Positions 18,387 through 29,197 of a DNA stretch of 64,000 bases are shown here, piece by piece. Positions within the stretch are counted from its first letter, which is position 1; every line of letters begins with the position of its first letter. A program made the translations under genes and the position numbers. The notes beneath the pieces are model-generated. The model was given only the letters and a program-made list of their open reading frames with translations. It ran no database searches and was not told where the DNA came from. The stretch is from Nemertoderma westbladi (taxonomy: Eukaryota > Xenacoelomorpha > Nemertodermatida > Nemertodermatidae), in assembly GCA_032718475.1 (NCBI GenBank), contig JAUCBJ010008710.1, positions 1 to 64,000 of the forward strand, in the 5' to 3' direction.

Positions 18387-19036
18387 ATAGGTATGTGATA
18401 GTATTTTATATAAATCTAAACAAATTTCTTAGCAATTGATCAAAAGTCATCATAATTCTTCTCAGAAATAATCCAATATTTATTTTGCCTAAATGCATTG
18501 AAGGTTCCACTCCTAAGGTGTAGTAGGTGTAGGGGCGTAGGCGTAGGCTGTGTAGGTTAGGGTTAGGTCCCCCCAGTCCCTTGCAGGTCCACCAAGTAAC
18601 TACCGCTGTGGTCCATGAAGTAAATCTCAAACTTGATCTTTTTATGCTTTTGAATCAAAAATAACGTATTAGTGACGTATTTTTTTAACGTATTATTGAC
18701 GTATTTTTTTAACGTATTTATTTAACGTAGTAACCCCGGCCAATAATACGTTAATTTAACGTAATGGTACGTTCATAAATAACGTTCATAATATACGGCA
18801 GTTAACGTTATTTTCAGACATGAGTTAATTAGTATGATTTGAGTACAATTTATGTATATTTTTAACGTAGTAACCCCGGCCAATAATATGTTAATTTAAC
18901 GTAAGGGCACGTTAAATAATAACGTTGGAATGGTAGAATATTAACGTAAATTAACGTTAAATTAACGTCAAAATGTTTGCAGGGCAGTGCTGCAGTGCGG
19001 CAGTAATAACGCGCTCCTGATCGCCCCTGTTTAACA
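18387..19036 (+). repeat. BEL-A2 LTR remnant, rich in AACGT motifs
   Basis: The right end, cgctcctgat...tgtttaaca (about 19010-19036), resembles the 3' end of the BEL-A LTR read on the minus strand, and a BEL-A-like leader follows. I infer this is the 3' part of the 5' LTR of a related plus-strand element. Two copies of a block of about 50 bp (near 18723-18777 and 18864-18915) share taaccccggccaataat, and aacgt or its complement occurs many times between 18660 and 18970. The left LTR boundary is not visible. Confidence 0.45.
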
Positions 19037-19971
19037 GTAAAAACCACTTTGACTTACAGTACTGTACTACGTACAGTAAGAACCATTTTTTTTTATTTTT
19101 GCTGTTGCTTTGCAACAGTAAGAAACATTTGTTCACTAATCGCAGAATACAGTAATTTGTTGGGCCGTTAGGGTAAATTGTAAATTAGTAAGTTTTTGAA
19201 AATTTTAGCTAGGTTTGTGAGAATTCAGTTTCGGTCAAAATTGTTTTATAATAAAATCTAGAGTTTTTTTACCGCTTAATTATTTTATAAATATAATAAC
19301 ATAGCGAGACGGAGCTTCTGAGTTTGGGGTTTGTGTGGGCCTGCGGGTTCGGTTTGCAATCAGCGAAGGGCCTGAAACTTTGGACGCGGACGTGGACGTG
19401 GAATCTCACAGCAAACAAGGTTAGTTGTTCTGTTGGCACCATAGTATTTGTGAAAGCAGTAAAAAAATATCGGTTGTTTAACTGCGAAACTGAACTCAAT
19501 TTATTAGTTAGGATAGTTAGGTTTAGCCGGCCATGGTGTTTTGGATCGCTCAAGTTAGAGAGAGAGAGAGAGAGAGAGAGTCGCAACCCGAAGGTGTAGC
19601 CACACGCTAGTGGATACATAAAATATTTGAAATTAAAATTACGTCGATTAGAGCTATATATAAAAATTAGAAATATTTGGGTGGCAAATTCATTTTTGAA
19701 TATTTTGAATTAGATTCAGAAATTATTTTGTGTCATACCGGTATTTAAATGCTATATAATAGCTATAGAATACTATTTTTGTTTAAATATTGTATTGGTA
19801 TTTGCTATAACTACACCCTATTAAATTCACAATATTGCATTGCGAATTTATTTTGACATTTTGGACCAACCTATTATTTGACAAATAATTTAACCGTGTT
19901 TTCGATTAAATTATATATATATCTCGAATTTTTGCGAGATTTTAGCCGGAAGGCAAAACATTATTTAGACT
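19037..19971 (+). other. BEL-A2 leader
   Basis: No gene is supported. From about 19170 it follows the BEL-A leader in reverse orientation with many small differences, including a gagaga run (about 19557-19580). It ends at the gag ATG at 19972. Confidence 0.6.
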
Positions 19972-21348
19972 ATGAGTGTCTCAGACAAAGAGGCACTAGA
20001 GGACAGCAATGAGACGGTGGCTGGACCGCCGACTGACGATAGCGTTAATATTACTGTTGACGACAATGCCGACTATGACGACGCAGCGAGCGACGCTGAC
20101 GTAAGTGAACAGGAGGACGAGACAGTAACTAGTGAGGAAGAGCAAGAACACCAGGTAATAGTATTAGGATACCCTACCACTACTGTAAGGAAGGATTGTA
20201 CAGCAGCCCGACCAGAGGTGAGTGATAGGGAGGGTAGTGTAGCAGAAGCGAGAGCCCGGAGCCCGGTTTCCAGACCTGTGGGTATGGTAAGTGCCGTGGT
20301 CCCAGCGGCTATAAGGAGTACCCGTAGTTCCCGAAATAATCCTTCAAGTCCACCAAGTGTAAGTCAGGTAAGCGAGAGAGAACTAGACATCGCGATAAAG
20401 AAGAAACTTCGCGCGCATGCCGGACATATAACTCGGACGGCGGATAAGGTAAGGAAGATGTTAGCCGACTCAGCGAACATCGGAAGGGAAGGGTTAGTAG
20501 AGATTAGAAAAGGATACAACTCAGCATTATTCAAACAGAAGGAGGAGCTTGCAGTCCTAGCGAAGAGAGCAGTGGAGTCTCAGTCGAGCGACGTGGCGAC
20601 GAGGGTTTACGACAGGGTTTTAGCAGCCTTGTTAGAGCACCGCGCGTTATCGGAGCGATTTCGACGAGTTAGGACGGAGAACTGGTTGCTTTGGGCATCA
20701 CAAGCGCAGGCGACTCAGGTGAGTGACGCAGAGTCGAGAAACTTAGTGGAGCGGGAAGAAAACCAAGATAAAGAAGAGCGCCGGTATCAGAGGGAAGTTA
20801 CCAGCTGGCTGATGCAGAGTGGAGTGGTGGTACCGAGCCAGGTGCTACCAACGACGGACAACATCCAACAGAGAACGTTAACTCCACCCGACGACGCATC
20901 TAGAGACAGTGGCGATTCCCAGGTTAGTCACGCGCGAGGTAAAGTTATATGCGCTAGATCCCTCATTTCTCACAACTCGGCAGAGGAGAGAAGACGCCGA
21001 CTAGACGAACAGCAGGCGGAAGTTTTGCATGCATCGGAAGCACGGAAGGAAGCCGAGCGGGAACGGGAGCGCACACGTAAGTTAGACGCGAAGTTGCGAG
21101 AGTTGGAGAAAATAAGTAAGCGTGAGCAAGCAGAACGCAAGCGCAAGGAACACGAACTCCAACTTGAATGCGAACAGAAGGAATGCAAACTCCAACTTGA
21201 ACGCGAGCGCAAGGAACGCAAACTCCAACTTGAATGCGAACAGAAGGAACGCGAACTCCAACTCGAACGCGAGTGCAAGGAACGCGAACAAAAGGAATAC
21301 GAACTTCAACTCAAACACGAGCGTAAAGAACGAGTTGGTACTGTGTAA
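19972..21348 (+). CDS. BEL-A2 Gag N-terminal part (458 codons), truncated
   Basis: The product begins MSVSDKEALEDSNET and follows BEL-A Gag (14653 downward) closely through the acidic N-terminus, helical region and start of the charged coiled coil. It has no internal stop where BEL-A has TGA. The coiled-coil part (about residues 375-450) uses repeats such as ELQLE with C, K and E substitutions. Homology ends near 21335, where the frame runs into inverted BEL-B sequence, so the last few codons are not part of the original protein. DUF1759, protease and pol are absent. Confidence 0.8.
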   Translation: MSVSDKEALEDSNETVAGPPTDDSVNITVDDNADYDDAASDADVSEQEDETVTSEEEQEHQVIVLGYPTTTVRKDCTAARPEVSDREGSVAEARARSPVSRPVGMVSAVVPAAIRSTRSSRNNPSSPPSVSQVSERELDIAIKKKLRAHAGHITRTADKVRKMLADSANIGREGLVEIRKGYNSALFKQKEELAVLAKRAVESQSSDVATRVYDRVLAALLEHRALSERFRRVRTENWLLWASQAQATQVSDAESRNLVEREENQDKEERRYQREVTSWLMQSGVVVPSQVLPTTDNIQQRTLTPPDDASRDSGDSQVSHARGKVICARSLISHNSAEERRRRLDEQQAEVLHASEARKEAERERERTRKLDAKLRELEKISKREQAERKRKEHELQLECEQKECKLQLERERKERKLQLECEQKERELQLERECKEREQKEYELQLKHERKERVGTV

Positions 21349-22131
21349 AGGGAATTGAGAGTTAGGTTCTGGGAGCAAAGGTGTCTCTATTAAGGGAGTG
21401 GCTTCGCTAACAGGCCTAATTATTTCTGGCTCATCTACTATAGTAGGGAGTCTTTCTACTCTTATAATTTAGGCTGTTGGTTCTCTATTACTTAAGTCTA
21501 CATTAGCTAGCTCCCTTCTCACCGCAGGGGGTAAGTTAGGCAACTTATGCCTGTGAGGTGCTCTTCTACGTCCGCTTGAACGAGATTTATTACCTTTACC
21601 TTCGGGATCAGTTGTATCACCTTCATCCAAGGAGGTAAATCCCTGTCTTATGGGAGTAGATCGACTCAGTAGTTGCATCTGAGTAGCTGCCCTTTGTTTA
21701 TTTAAGTAATCTTGTTTCACCTGAAGGTTCTCCAACTCTAATTGGACTGTCGTTTCATATGCCCTCCGTTCTGCTTCTGCCACTGCCACTGCTGCTGCCG
21801 CTTTTCTTTCAGCCTCTGCCGCTGCTGCTGCCTCTTTTCTTTCAGCCTCTGCCGCTGCTGCTGCTGCTTTTCGGTCTTCTATTTGCCTCATTTTTATTTG
21901 TTCTTCTTGGTCCATTGTGATGAGAATGCTTTCATCAAATTTAGCCTGCTCCGCAGCTAATATCTCCACATCTAAAGAGTCCAGTATGAATTTGGCTCCT
22001 TCACTATTGGGGTGAAGTCCAGCTAGACGTCTCCTTAGCTCTTTGTCACCTATAAATCGTTGATAATCCGACAAATAGATGTCAATAGCATCCTTCTTCT
22101 GAGGTTTTTTGGATACAGCCTCGCCTTCCAC
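21336..22131 (-). pseudogene. BEL-B Gag fragment (coiled-coil region), minus strand
   Basis: The frame 22131-21469 encodes DAIDIYLSDYQRF, an alanine/glutamate-rich AAAEAERK repeat coiled coil, and a basic tail. It matches the plus-strand BEL-B gag at 62220-62860. After an in-frame TAA (21469-21471), where the plus-strand copy has CAA, homology continues to about 21336, where BEL-A2 begins. A frameshift separates it from the N-terminal part at 22289-23038. Confidence 0.75.
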
Positions 22132-22288
22132 ATGCTAAAAGGTTGCATCAGTTGATTCACTGTGGGTTATGCATTCAGTTAGCTGAACCTTCCATTGTGT
22201 TGTTCCCTGGAATTTAGCATTGACTCGTTGGAACCAAGTCTTTACAGCCACCTGCAGCGACGTGTCTTGACTTTTCTTCGAGGCTTAT

Positions 22289-23038
22289 TCAAAGGCTGAA
22301 AGGATTAATCTGATCCTCAATATACGTTCTCTTACTTCGTAAAGCAGCTCTCCCTGCTCTTGAGGTCCCTGTGGTTGTTGAAATAACCGCGTTTCTATTC
22401 GTTCCAAGGAGTTGAAGAAAACCTGAACATAGGGCTGACCTCTTCCATACAGCGGGATCTCGGGTGTCCCTCACTACTCCCATTTGGTATAAGTCTTCCC
22501 AGGCAGCTTCCGATAAGTTAAACGGGAGTCCAGGTCCGGGGAAGTTCCATTGAGTCTCTACAATAGACCTTAGTTCTTCCATCGGGTATCCCGCGTAACT
22601 GTCACTGGTCGATCTTTTATTTCTCATCCAATCCGCTTGATGTTCTTTTACAGCTATAAGTACTCTAGTGAGCACTGCTCCAGGAAGAATTAGAAGTGGG
22701 TCTGGATAAACCGCTTCTTCCATCCTTGTTCCGATCTCGGGCGTTAACTCTTCGGTGTCGGAACTAGAGTTACTACGCAGTTGAGAAATAAGTTCTCGGT
22801 TCGGGCACTGTTGTTGTTTTGCAGCCATCGCTTGGTCTCGCTTAACTTGAGCCCTAGTGCCTATAATAGACCTATGGTGCTTTACTAGCCTAGGGTCCGA
22901 TACTACTACTGTAGGGATAACTTTTCTTACAGTAGGAGGGGACTTAGACTTCGGTCTGGGATGTTCCATACTTTGATCTGGGTCACAGATCTTTCTTTCC
23001 AAGAGACTATCTGACAGTGTTTGTTTTGTGTCAGACAT
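22289..23038 (-). pseudogene. BEL-B Gag N-terminal part (249 codons), minus strand
   Basis: It begins MSDTKQTLSDSLLE, matching the start of the plus-strand BEL-B Gag at 61679 (MADTRQTLSDSLLE). This copy carries an extra segment (about residues 100-230) that the plus-strand copy lacks, where a VESE repeat stands instead. It ends at a stop at 22289-22291. About 150 bp with stops separates it from the next Gag segment. No enzymatic domain is expected here. Confidence 0.7.
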
Positions 23039-24351
23039 AATTTGTTTTAAAGTTGAATGCCTATTACTATAATAACAGTTAAAGCAAGTCTAGGGGAACT
23101 CAGTATCAACTGTCAGTCTAGTAGTCACCGATATTACTACTCAATGTAACGTGGTAGATATTTAATATTAGAATACCGGTATACACCTATAGTATATATA
23201 TCAGTATTATTACAGTACAGACTATGATCAGTCACAGAATACTGGTATATAAGTTTAGCTTAATTTATATAAATATAATAAGCTTACCGTAAACACCAGT
23301 AATGTCAATTATTTAATAATAACTGATTATCCGAATTTTAGGGATTACTTCCCTTTACTTTATTACTGATATTAAGCAGTAGTTCAACTGATATTAAGAC
23401 CTAATTGATGTATAACAGGCCTATTAATTTATAAATCTGATTGAGTTGATTTATAAATATATATATATATATACCCGTAATGGGTTTTGTCAATATTTGA
23501 AATAAATGTTATTATTTCTGAGTAAGAACTCACTACACAGAGGCTGGACGCTCTCAGTGGAGTGCTACTTGTTAGATACTAATACTGATAATTCTACTTA
23601 ACTAAGTTACTTATCACTACAAATTACTTACGTATCGGGTTGAGATTACACAATCTCTAAATAAACAATAAACACGTTACACGTACAATTTTTAGGGTAA
23701 TTTAACAAAAACTTTACGAACCAGACTAACAAGGAGTTAGAATTTCTGGTTCTTACAAACTGACAGGAAATTACGGTATTTGAAACCAATAAAGTAGTAT
23801 TAAGTACATTGCGTTGTCCAGATAAGGAAATGCCGCCATCTGACGGCTTATAGTCTTACACTATAAGCACTACGTTATGTACCCGGAGTGTCCTATACCT
23901 AGAGGTTAATTATCGAAGCCAACCAGAGCTAACGGACCTATTAACCACGTTACAACACAAATATACTGCCTACAAACTAAATTACTTTCAGGAAAGTGCT
24001 GTACTCTAAACCCTAAATTAGGTACAAGCACTTATACAACATATAACTAGCAGTGAAATATACGTGAACAGCCAAAAGAACCACGGTATCTGCTGGAGTG
24101 ACCAGAGCACAAAATCACCAGTCTGTCCTACGCCAAGCAGTCCTGAAGTAGTACCGGGGATAATTTAACTATAACGGTATGCATAACAAGCATAATTACT
24201 GTAAGGGATAAACTTGGGGAGATGAAGGTTGCAAATACTTGCATAAACTCTGAATAATAAATATCACGCTACCCGTACAGACTATCCAAATAAAACACAG
24301 ACCAAATGCTGGCAGACTACTGTCAAGCCTAAATAAACCACAGTATATGCA
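23039..24351 (-). repeat. BEL-B leader and truncated LTR, minus strand
   Basis: Read on the minus strand, this follows 59968-61678 of the plus-strand BEL-B (for example the cttggcgtagg and gtttatttaggcttga stretches). No gene is seen. Homology stops at about 24351, where integrase sequence of BEL-C starts, so the 5' part of the LTR is missing. The LTR/leader boundary is not resolved. Confidence 0.65.
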
Positions 24352-24354
24352 ATC

Positions 24355-25458
24355 TCACGCCACAGGCCAGTGGATGCGGTCTTTAAGGTCTTCTTTGACT
24401 AATACCATGTCGCCAATTGCGACGTTCCGGTATGTATTATTCCACTTCCTCCTTGTCCGGAGGGTTATGAGGTACTCCTGGGCCCAGATTCTCCACCAAT
24501 GCGCCGCCAGCACTTGGGCCTTCGTCCAGTTGGTGTGTCTTGTAATATCATTGGGGTCTGGGAACATTGCCTCCGGAAGAATGATGGTCTTGGGTCTTCC
24601 GAGGAGATGGTTGGGTGTAAGGGGTTCTAGATCGGTTGGGTCATCATGGATGGGAACGATTGGCAGGTTGTTTAAGGTGGCCGTAATTTTGCAGAATGTA
24701 GTGCGAAGTGTGTCGTGAGTGACCCTTGTATCCCCCAACGCAATCCGCATGGATCATTTCACCAAGTCGATAAGTTTCTCCCATACCCCGCTCATATGGG
24801 GTGCTAAGGGCGTCTGGAAGTGCCACTGTATGTGGTGTTCCTTCCAAACTTGGGATGCGGTTTCGTCGGTAAACCATCCCTCTATAGCCTCTCTGAGTTC
24901 CCTTTCTCCTCCCAAAAAGTTCGTTCCGTTATCTGAATACATATGCCGGCATGACCCGTTGTTCGCCACAAACCGACGCAGGGCGTTGATGAAGGCGTGC
25001 TGTGTGAGGTTTACTACGAGGTCCAGGTAAATCGCCCTTGACCTGAGGCATGTAAAGATGGCTCCCCAGCATTTAATGTTGGATCGTCACTCGATAACTG
25101 TAAATGGTCCAAAACAGTCTACGCCGGTTACGTAGAATGGCGGTGAATCGGATTGTAGCCACGTGGCCGGCAGGTCGGCCATTCTTTGAGTGAGCCATGG
25201 CGCTAGGTATTGCCTGCAAGGGAAACACTGTTTCAATACTTTCCGGATCAGTGGCTGGATGTGGGTGATCCAATATCGTTGCTGGATGTTGGCCATGATC
25301 CAGTTTTGGCCCGCGTGATGGTTTTCCTCATGACATTGCTGGATTAACTGCTTGGCTAGTGTAGACGTTCCTGGCAGAAGTGCCGGGTATTTGATTTCGT
25401 ACTCGACCAGGGTGTTTGATGTCCGGGTATTAAGGCGAATCAGTCCGTCGTCTCCCAT
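24355..25458 (-). pseudogene. BEL-C integrase, broken by two stops
   Basis: One reading frame runs from 25458 to 24355 with TGA at 25087-25089 and 24754-24756. It contains the zinc finger (HEENHH then CFPC), then the catalytic core with GVDCFGPF (first D), YSDNGTNF (second D) and SGVWEKL (E), then the C-terminal tail with GDMVLVKEDL. The tail is cut after WPVA where BEL-B LTR sequence begins, so 3' UTR and 3' LTR are lost. The role is integration of the cDNA copy; this copy is inactive. Confidence 0.85.
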
Positions 25459-25927
25459 CGTGGGTCTTAACTGGTAGACTGGATGGGCTGTCGGGTTTCA
25501 AAGTCTTACCCGCGCTGAGCTGCTCCCATTCATCAGGGAAACTTTCCTTCTGGACGTATCTCACAATACATTTCTCCATGATAATGAGTTCTTGTATACT
25601 CCGCCGAATTATTGGTTTGTTATCCTTCCACCTCAGGAAATTACGAAGGGTCAAAACATGGTGGATGAGACGTTTCATCAAGGAGGTCCACTCTATAAGG
25701 AGTTGCAAGGATGCGGCTGGTTGCTCGGTGGTCGCAACATTATAGTGCCTGCCCAAGTCCCTTGCAGGCTCAGTCAGACAACTATAAATTTCCATGGTGG
25801 CACTTCCATGGACTTTGCGAATCTCCTTGTTGTCTTCCGAATATTTCCCGCTATCTAGTTTGGGATCGAATCGGGTGCTCCATAGGTTCGTTGTGGTTGC
25901 TTTAGGAACTCCGGACCCGTAAGCCAA
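25430..25927 (-). pseudogene. BEL-C linker between RNase H and integrase
   Basis: A 165-codon frame lies in a different register from the integrase. It contains LWSTRFDPKLDSGKYS and a helical segment with LRWKDNKPIIRRS, matching the poorly conserved region between RNase H and integrase in BEL/Pao polyproteins. A frameshift joins it to the next segment. Confidence 0.55.
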
Positions 25928-26171
25928 AGTTTACTCTTACCGAGCTGCCGTGGAGTGGCGCCTCGCTCGATAAGTCTGCCGGGTTCTCTTTCCCGTTTAC
26001 GTGATACCACTGTTCTCAGTCAGTACACTGTTTTATTTCCGTGGCCTGGTTCGCCACGAACGTGGTGTGTCGTCGTGATGGTGAATGGAGGTTATAGAGC
26101 ACGATGCTCGAATCGACCCAGAAATGCTGCGATTCGATGGGAATTCTGAGGTTTCGCATGATCATGCAGTT

Positions 26172-26408
26172 TTATCTTACAGCCCAGACTGCGGCCTGCA
26201 GCTCGAGCCTCGGGATGGTCGCCATAAATTCCCCAGATACCGTCTTTGCTTTGGAGAATAAGAAACTAATATCACCGTTTCCATCTTGACTTAATCTCCG
26301 TATATATGTAACCACACCGATTCCGGTATTCGAGGCATCTGAGAAGGAATGGAGCTGGAATATATCGGTGGGCAGCTTGTTGAGGAAAAACGGTCGAGGA
26401 ATCCGCAT
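26172..26408 (-). pseudogene. BEL-C RNase H fragment
   Basis: The frame shows LHSFSDASNTGIG (first catalytic Asp) and MATIPRLELQAAV (Glu), typical of BEL/Pao RNase H. It begins less than 40 bp after the protease frame ends. The entire reverse transcriptase is therefore deleted. Downstream sequence to about 25930 is degenerate. Confidence 0.75.
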
Positions 26409-26444
26409 GAGGTGGAGCTGTTCGAGTTGCTCCGTCTACTCGAT

Positions 26445-27062
26445 CTAGCTGTATAAGGGTGCGTATTTGGATGATTGTCGGAATCGCACTCTGAGATCGG
26501 TATGCACCAGAGCATTTTTAATAGTTAGTTTGACCTTTTCATAACCTTCCATAACTCCTTCAACCCTGAGTTGTACCTCCCCAGACTCCACTTCCTTATG
26601 GTCCGTTATAGTCTGTATGGGTTGCTTGAGAGGTTCGTATTCCAAGCCCAGCTGTCCCAGAAAATCCCTGTCGATTATAGTTCCGTCTGACCCATTATCA
26701 AGGAACGCGAGTGTGGTTGGGGACTTCCCGATGCCTTGGATCCTTACCGGTATTAGTTTGGCGAAAACCATATAATGTCGGTTTATCAGGTTGACTGAAG
26801 CTGATATGCTGGTCACATGTGATACATCAGCGGTGGTCTTGAACGGGTTTGTTTCTTTCCGCTGGATGGTCCGGGGACCCTTTGAGACGTGGTTCATTTC
26901 CCCTCTCCACTTGGACTCAATACGGAACGGTAGCGTAGTGAAGTCGAAGTTTGCAGGAATGTGGAGGAGTGTATAATGTCGTATATCGTTGCAGACTGCA
27001 CAACATGACCTCTGTTCACAATCCCGCACATAATGGCCTGTACCCCGACACCGGAAGCATCC
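26445..27062 (-). pseudogene. BEL-C zinc knuckle and aspartic protease
   Basis: Reading on from the stop at 27063-27065 in the same frame, a C-x2-C-x4-H-x4-C knuckle is followed by a second Cys/His cluster. Then comes a retropepsin-like region with LAFLDNGSDGTIID, where the usual DTGS-type motif is DNGS (residues 109-112 from the ATG at 27029). The frame then ends in the deletion that removed RT. Confidence 0.75.
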
Positions 27063-27536
27063 TCAGTGTTTCATGATTTCCTCAAAGCGCGGAACTAGTT
27101 CGGCGAACTGGAATTTTCTGCAGAATTCCACTTTGTGTTTCTCTCCGCAGAAGAGACATAGAAGGGACGTTGTGGTGCCTTCCCTCTCGGGTGCCCAGTT
27201 CGCCAGATAGCATGCCCATTCCTCTGCTGATGTCGGTTCCTCATTATCTTCGTCGTCCGAATCCTCAGCCATGGTGATGGCCATCATACTCACCGGAGGA
27301 GGGCGGAATCTCGGCTTTCGAGTGGGTGCCCTGCTCCGAGAGGTGTTCTCTATTCCATCTAACTTGGAGAGACTTTGTTTGGAGAACATGGAACCATTCA
27401 TGGCCTCAGAGATATTATCTAGGAATGCCGACATTTCGAAGAAACTAGGATCCCGATCCGGGTGTCTGCATCTGAGATCCACACATTTATATGCCCATTT
27501 ACTTTGTAACCATCCGGGGAGTTTCCGGGCAATCTG
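27063..27536 (-). pseudogene. BEL-C Gag middle segment
   Basis: This is open in the same frame between TGA codons at 27537-27539 and 27063-27065. It contains a linker with acidic DSDDEDNEE and a zinc-binding-like CLFCGEKHKVEFC. It continues DUF1759 Gag on one side and leads into the zinc knuckle on the other. Confidence 0.65.
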
Positions 27537-27992
27537 TCAGAGGTTTAAGAAGTTGTTTACTTGTTCCTCTTTATTCAATGGTTTCAAAGTATAATAAGCG
27601 TCCTTCATTGAGTCCGAAAACTCTTGGATTTTCTGTGGGTCGCCTAGGGATCCAGCATCCTGTATCAGTTTTTCAAGTATCTTGTTAATTATGGTCCCAA
27701 TGTTGCCATATCTTTTATCAAGCGTTTTCCATGCATCGCGATATGCCTCGTGGGATCCTCCTTCAATGCACCGAACAATACGGCGTGGTTTGTCACCCAA
27801 ATACTGAGATAAATATACCAGTTTTTGTGCGTCAGTTATGTCCGTTGATCCAATCTGAGCGAAGAGCCCTTTTTTAAACCCGAGGTAGTCAATGGGGTCG
27901 CCCTTGAAGGTACGGATTTCCATCTTAGGCATAGCTAGGCGGTTCTCCAAGGCTCGGATGATGCCGACGTCATCCGAATTTGAATGGCTAGG
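27537..27992 (-). pseudogene. BEL-C Gag DUF1759-type domain
   Basis: The frame includes MEIRTFKGDPIDYLGFKKG and YLSQYLGDKPRRIV, characteristic of the BEL/Pao Gag core. It is interrupted upstream at 27993 by the solo LTR and downstream by a TGA at 27537-27539. The register on the far side of the solo LTR does not match, so a frameshift is also present. Confidence 0.75.
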
Positions 27993-29197
27993 TGTAAAAG
28001 CTTTTGTGGGATATAACTGGCCCTTTTGCTTCGCAATCCAGTTTCCCTCAATGCGCTCAAATACTCTAAAGAAAAACTCCCTAACTCAAAGGATGAAAGC
28101 TACCGGCTGATTGGCTGATTTGCCTAGCGATGGCCTCTTTGTTCTGTTCGATCAACCAACCAGAGCAAGGTCAACCAAGCAGAGTGATTCATCCTGTGTG
28201 TTGGCTAAGGGCTGCAAAAATCCGAATAATTCGGCATTTAGACATTCGTGGAATCTGTGGAATATGGAACTCTGCCAATGAGAGCTTTTCCTTTTTGTGT
28301 TGAAAGCTACCTGCAACAGCTCACAGGGTTCAGTGTATTGGTTTTTCCAGAGCCTAGAAACATCGGCTGTGGAATATTTCTGAATTATTCCAACATTAGA
28401 ACGTCTTTAATTATAAGATCACATAACTGTTACGGCAGGACCAGCACAGGACCGGCACGGTACAAGACACTAAGAACACATAACGGTACGGTACCTGCTG
28501 CTGTATTGCACATTATTTACTGCTATTTACTGTTTGTTATTAATTGTATCAGTGGTTTACATATTGTTATTTGGAGAATAACGATAAACGATCAGAAACC
28601 CCGATCTTCTTGATACACTAAGGTTAGAGAGACCGGTTACATATAGCAATTGCGGCTTATATTATCGTGGTTTGTAGTGAATTGAATGCTATTTTATAGG
28701 CCCTACAAATGTCGGTTGCTATTCTCTTTATATATGATTAAAATCAGTGACTATCGGCAATTCAGTGTGCAGCGGTGTGCAATAGTCTGTATGTGCTTGT
28801 CCGCGTAACAAAGCATCTCCTAAAGAATGCGCCTTATGTGTAACTTATAATCCATTCCGTTGTGTTTAGTGTAAGCCATAGCTCTGTTTATATAGATAGA
28901 GCGCCACGTACTAAAGGAACTGCTAATATTTCCCGAAAGTGAATGATATTTGTCAGGAATTATATTAACGATCAATCGAATAGTACGGTAGGCCTGCACC
29001 GCAAGCAAATTAAAGCATCCGAATCCAGTCTCCCGGGTATATCCAGCGGGTGAATGGTCGCGCATAGACTGGCTTCGGCTAATGTTGGATTTATTTGTGT
29101 CAAATACTTGTCATAGGCTAAAGTCGATTTATAACCTAGAAGACATATAGATTTGGCGGGTTAAACTGCCAAAGGTCTCAAAAGCGCGAACACTAGG
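27988..29197. mobile_element. Solo LTR of 1200 bp (27993-29192) with 5-bp TSD
   Basis: The inserted sequence starts tgtaaaagctt and ends gcgcgaaca, and is flanked on both sides by ctagg (27988-27992 and 29193-29197). It interrupts the BEL-C gag. A second copy of the same LTR family spans 51488-59417. TG/CA ends and a 5-bp duplication show an LTR element that recombined to a single LTR. No gene is present inside. Confidence 0.85.
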
